Assembly (NCBI GenBank): GCA_947483345.1
Contig: CANKNL010000129.1
Coordinates: forward strand, 1 to 8,280
DNA: 8,280 bases
Direction of reading: 5' to 3'
Source: Chitinophagaceae bacterium
Lineage (GTDB): Bacteria; Bacteroidota; Bacteroidia; Chitinophagales; Chitinophagaceae
Each line of letters starts with the position of its first letter. Within the stretch, counting starts at the first letter, position 1. The notes under the pieces are model-generated. The model searched no databases. It had not been told where the DNA came from and worked only from the letters and a program-made list of their open reading frames with translations. The translations under genes were made by a program, and so were the position numbers. This document shows, piece after piece, positions 6,574 through 8,280 of this stretch.

Positions 6574-7368
6574 ATGTACAATACACTGATAACAAATTTA
6601 GAGAGCGGTATTTTTACAATTACCATTAACAGGCCCGATAAATTAAATGCGCTCAACAGAGATGTTTTTACCGATTTGGAAAACGCCATTCAGGAAACCT
6701 ATATTAAAGCAGAAATAAAATCAGTGATTATTACCGGTGCAGGGCCTAAAGCTTTTGTTGCCGGTGCTGATATTGCTGAATTTGGAGGATTAGATAAAGA
6801 ACAGGCTATGGCATTGGCCAAACGCGGACAGGATATTTTTTTTAAAATTGAGAATAGTAAGAAACCAATTGTTGCAGCGGTAAATGGCTTTGCTTTAGGT
6901 GGTGGTTGCGAACTGGCCATGGCCTGTCATTTCAGGCTTTGCAGCACCAATGCCAAATTCGGACAACCCGAAGTTAACTTAGGATTAATACCAGGTTATG
7001 GTGGCACACAGCGTTTAACCCAGTTGGTAGGTAAAAGCAAAAGTATGGAGTTGCAAATGACGGCACGTTTAGTTGACGCTAATGAAGCCTTGCAAATGGG
7101 CCTGGTAAATTATGTGACTTCACCTGAAATTTTACTGGACCAAACAAAAGACATGTTGCATGTTATTATGAGCAAAGCGCCTATCGCCATTGGTAAAATT
7201 ATTGAGTGTGTGAATGTGGCTGTGGTGAGTGACAGTGCCTATACCAATGGCAAAAGCGGGTACGATAAAGAAATAGAAGCTTTTGGCGATTGCTTTGTTA
7301 CTGAAGATATGAAAGAAGGAACGACCGCATTTCTGGAAAAAAGAAAAGCAGAATTTAAAGGATGCTAG
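6574..7368 (+). CDS. Enoyl-CoA hydratase/crotonase family protein
   Basis: A 264-residue crotonase expected to add water to 2-enoyl-CoA (crotonyl-CoA to 3-hydroxybutyryl-CoA or a related step). Visible family features are NRPDKLNALN (19-28), the first oxyanion-hole stretch KAFVAGADIAEF (59-70), GFALGGGCELAMACH (105-119) and FGQPEVNLGLIPGYGGTQRL (129-148). Both catalytic glutamates of true hydratases are present (Glu113 and Glu133, matching Glu144 and Glu164 of rat mitochondrial hydratase by motif). This argues against a decarboxylase or isomerase that has lost one. The family length is normal and the C-terminus ends AEFKGC. It lies 9 bases after the B12-binding subunit and is probably in the same operon, which links it to acyl-CoA catabolism or fermentation-type C4 metabolism. 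The exact chain length and pathway cannot be read from the sequence. Its stop is one base from that of the convergent fucosidase. Confidence 0.94.
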   Translation: MYNTLITNLESGIFTITINRPDKLNALNRDVFTDLENAIQETYIKAEIKSVIITGAGPKAFVAGADIAEFGGLDKEQAMALAKRGQDIFFKIENSKKPIVAAVNGFALGGGCELAMACHFRLCSTNAKFGQPEVNLGLIPGYGGTQRLTQLVGKSKSMELQMTARLVDANEALQMGLVNYVTSPEILLDQTKDMLHVIMSKAPIAIGKIIECVNVAVVSDSAYTNGKSGYDKEIEAFGDCFVTEDMKEGTTAFLEKRKAEFKGC

Positions 7369-7369
7369 A

Positions 7370-8280
7370 TCATTTTTCTATTAATTTTTCATCTATCAGA
7401 TAAGCTTCTATCCCGCTTATTAACGTGATATCATTTTGTTTCTCTATTGTTAATTCAATGCTGTTTACAGTTATAGCGGGGAATGTAATTATCCGTTTCT
7501 TCCCGATGGTAGTTCCAAAAATCTCTTTCACCAACTCATCCTTACTATTAAATAACAGTAGTTTGAATGAATGGCAATGTTGCCCCTTTGCAAGTGCTTC
7601 ACTTAGCACAATACAATTGATCTTTTTATTTTGCTTCATCTTCAACTCCATACCCACTGACTGCTGAATAGCTTCAGAAATAGCTATAACAGAATTTGCA
7701 TTACCATCGCTTATTGCCGGTGCTTTTTTTAAGAGACCATGAAAAAGCTGGTAAGTGGGTGCATTTAAAAATAAGTTGTGTGAGAAATTTTTTGAAAGTA
7801 ATTTTTTAAACCCAACCAACGCCGCCGAATCCATTTCAGAAACCAAACCTCGTTCATCGGGCGGTACATTTAATAATAGATTTGCCCCACGTCCAACACT
7901 TTTTAAATACAGGCCAAATAATTGTTCAGGTGTTTTCACTTGGCTGTCCTCTATTTTATGGTAAAACCAGCCTGGCCTTATGCTCACGTCACATTCGGCC
8001 GGTATCCAGTTTTTGCCAAGCACATTACCCGTATTCAAAGCATCCTGGGGCGGCCCTCCTGCACCCCTTGTAAACCCTGCCGTATCCAGTGTATTCCAGT
8101 TTGTAGTTCCTGCAATCCCATCTTCATTGCCGCACCAGCGAATATCAGGACCAATATCACTGAACACCAGGGTATTTGGCGACAGGGTACGTACCGTTTT
8201 TTCGAAGCGATGCCAATCATACATTTGCTTTTTCCCATTTGGCCCCTCAGCATTGGCACCATCCCACCACAGTTCCCAAA
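7370..8280 (-). CDS. Alpha-L-fucosidase, GH29 (subfamily B-like), 5' end beyond the window
   Basis: Exo-glycosidase removing alpha-1,3/1,4-linked L-fucose from glycans, by family. The frame continues without a stop through the right edge. Upstream of the Met codon at 8224 it reads WELWWDGAN then AEGPNGKKQ, which is conserved GH29 sequence, so 8224 is not the start and the gene is cut by the window. The visible part is 302 residues. The Asp of WWDGAN (codon 8263-8261) is the expected nucleophile. GPDIRWCGNEDG follows, whose Glu, 46 residues after that Asp, matches the spacing and motif of the subfamily-B acid/base. Other family motifs are WIPAECDVSIRPGWFYH and LLLNVPPDERGL. The last 140 or so residues look like a beta-sandwich appendage of F5/8-type (carbohydrate-binding-like). 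A signal peptide would lie outside the window. It converges on the hydratase gene with one base between stops. Confidence 0.93.
   Translation of the reverse strand, partial: WELWWDGANAEGPNGKKQMYDWHRFEKTVRTLSPNTLVFSDIGPDIRWCGNEDGIAGTTNWNTLDTAGFTRGAGGPPQDALNTGNVLGKNWIPAECDVSIRPGWFYHKIEDSQVKTPEQLFGLYLKSVGRGANLLLNVPPDERGLVSEMDSAALVGFKKLLSKNFSHNLFLNAPTYQLFHGLLKKAPAISDGNANSVIAISEAIQQSVGMELKMKQNKKINCIVLSEALAKGQHCHSFKLLLFNSKDELVKEIFGTTIGKKRIITFPAITVNSIELTIEKQNDITLISGIEAYLIDEKLIEK

Noticed and set aside
7400..7420. Inverted repeat ATAAGC / GCTTAT
   Set aside because: A 6-bp stem with a 9-base loop inside the fucosidase coding region and no T-run; expected by chance.
1..8280. CRISPR array, insertion sequence, toxin-antitoxin pair or defence island
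   Set aside because: No regularly spaced direct repeats, transposase motifs, terminal inverted repeats or small two-gene toxin modules were seen. The genes are intact metabolic, transport and housekeeping types.

Overview
The window looks like chromosomal DNA from a member of the Bacteroidota, most likely close to Chitinophagaceae. This rests on four observations: low-to-medium GC; no Shine-Dalgarno sequences ahead of most genes; TAnnTTTG-like -7 promoter motifs next to start codons; and a Bacteroidota-type set of proteins (GluRS with the GGLHLGG motif, a secreted protein ending in an FGDGTCD-type module, a lipoprotein esterase, a subfamily-B GH29 fucosidase). The genus assignment is inference. 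No tRNA, rRNA, CRISPR array, insertion sequence or phage gene is visible.

Layout. Positions 3-437 (+) hold the C-terminal end of a probable surface or secreted protein, closed by a strong intrinsic terminator at 460-492. gltX (glutamyl-tRNA synthetase) follows at 534-2078 (+), then a lipoprotein alpha/beta hydrolase at 2119-3339 (+). Facing them is a two-gene minus-strand unit: an ABC-type ATPase (6054-4891) whose stop codon directly abuts the start of an eight-helix membrane protein (4890-3382). Divergent from it is a plus-strand pair: a stand-alone B12-binding mutase subunit (6151-6564) and an enoyl-CoA hydratase (6574-7368). The window ends in a minus-strand GH29 alpha-L-fucosidase. Its reading frame runs off the right edge, so its N-terminus is missing.

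How the genes relate. The ATPase and membrane protein almost certainly form one complex, probably an ABC-2-like exporter or membrane-remodelling machine of unknown substrate. The B12 subunit and hydratase are probably co-transcribed and act in acyl-CoA metabolism (methylmalonyl-CoA mutase type plus a beta-oxidation-like hydration), but no mutase catalytic subunit is in the window. The esterase and fucosidase fit a polysaccharide- or glycoconjugate-degrading lifestyle but are not adjacent. gltX is housekeeping.

Most of the window is ordinary chromosome. The best candidate for something poorly described is the ABC/membrane pair. Its ATPase has a His-rich N-terminal extension, a non-canonical signature (ISSGY) and Gln where the switch-loop His normally sits. 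Its partner has a periplasmic loop of about 210 residues between helices 3 and 4. I do not see strong evidence of a wholly new system.
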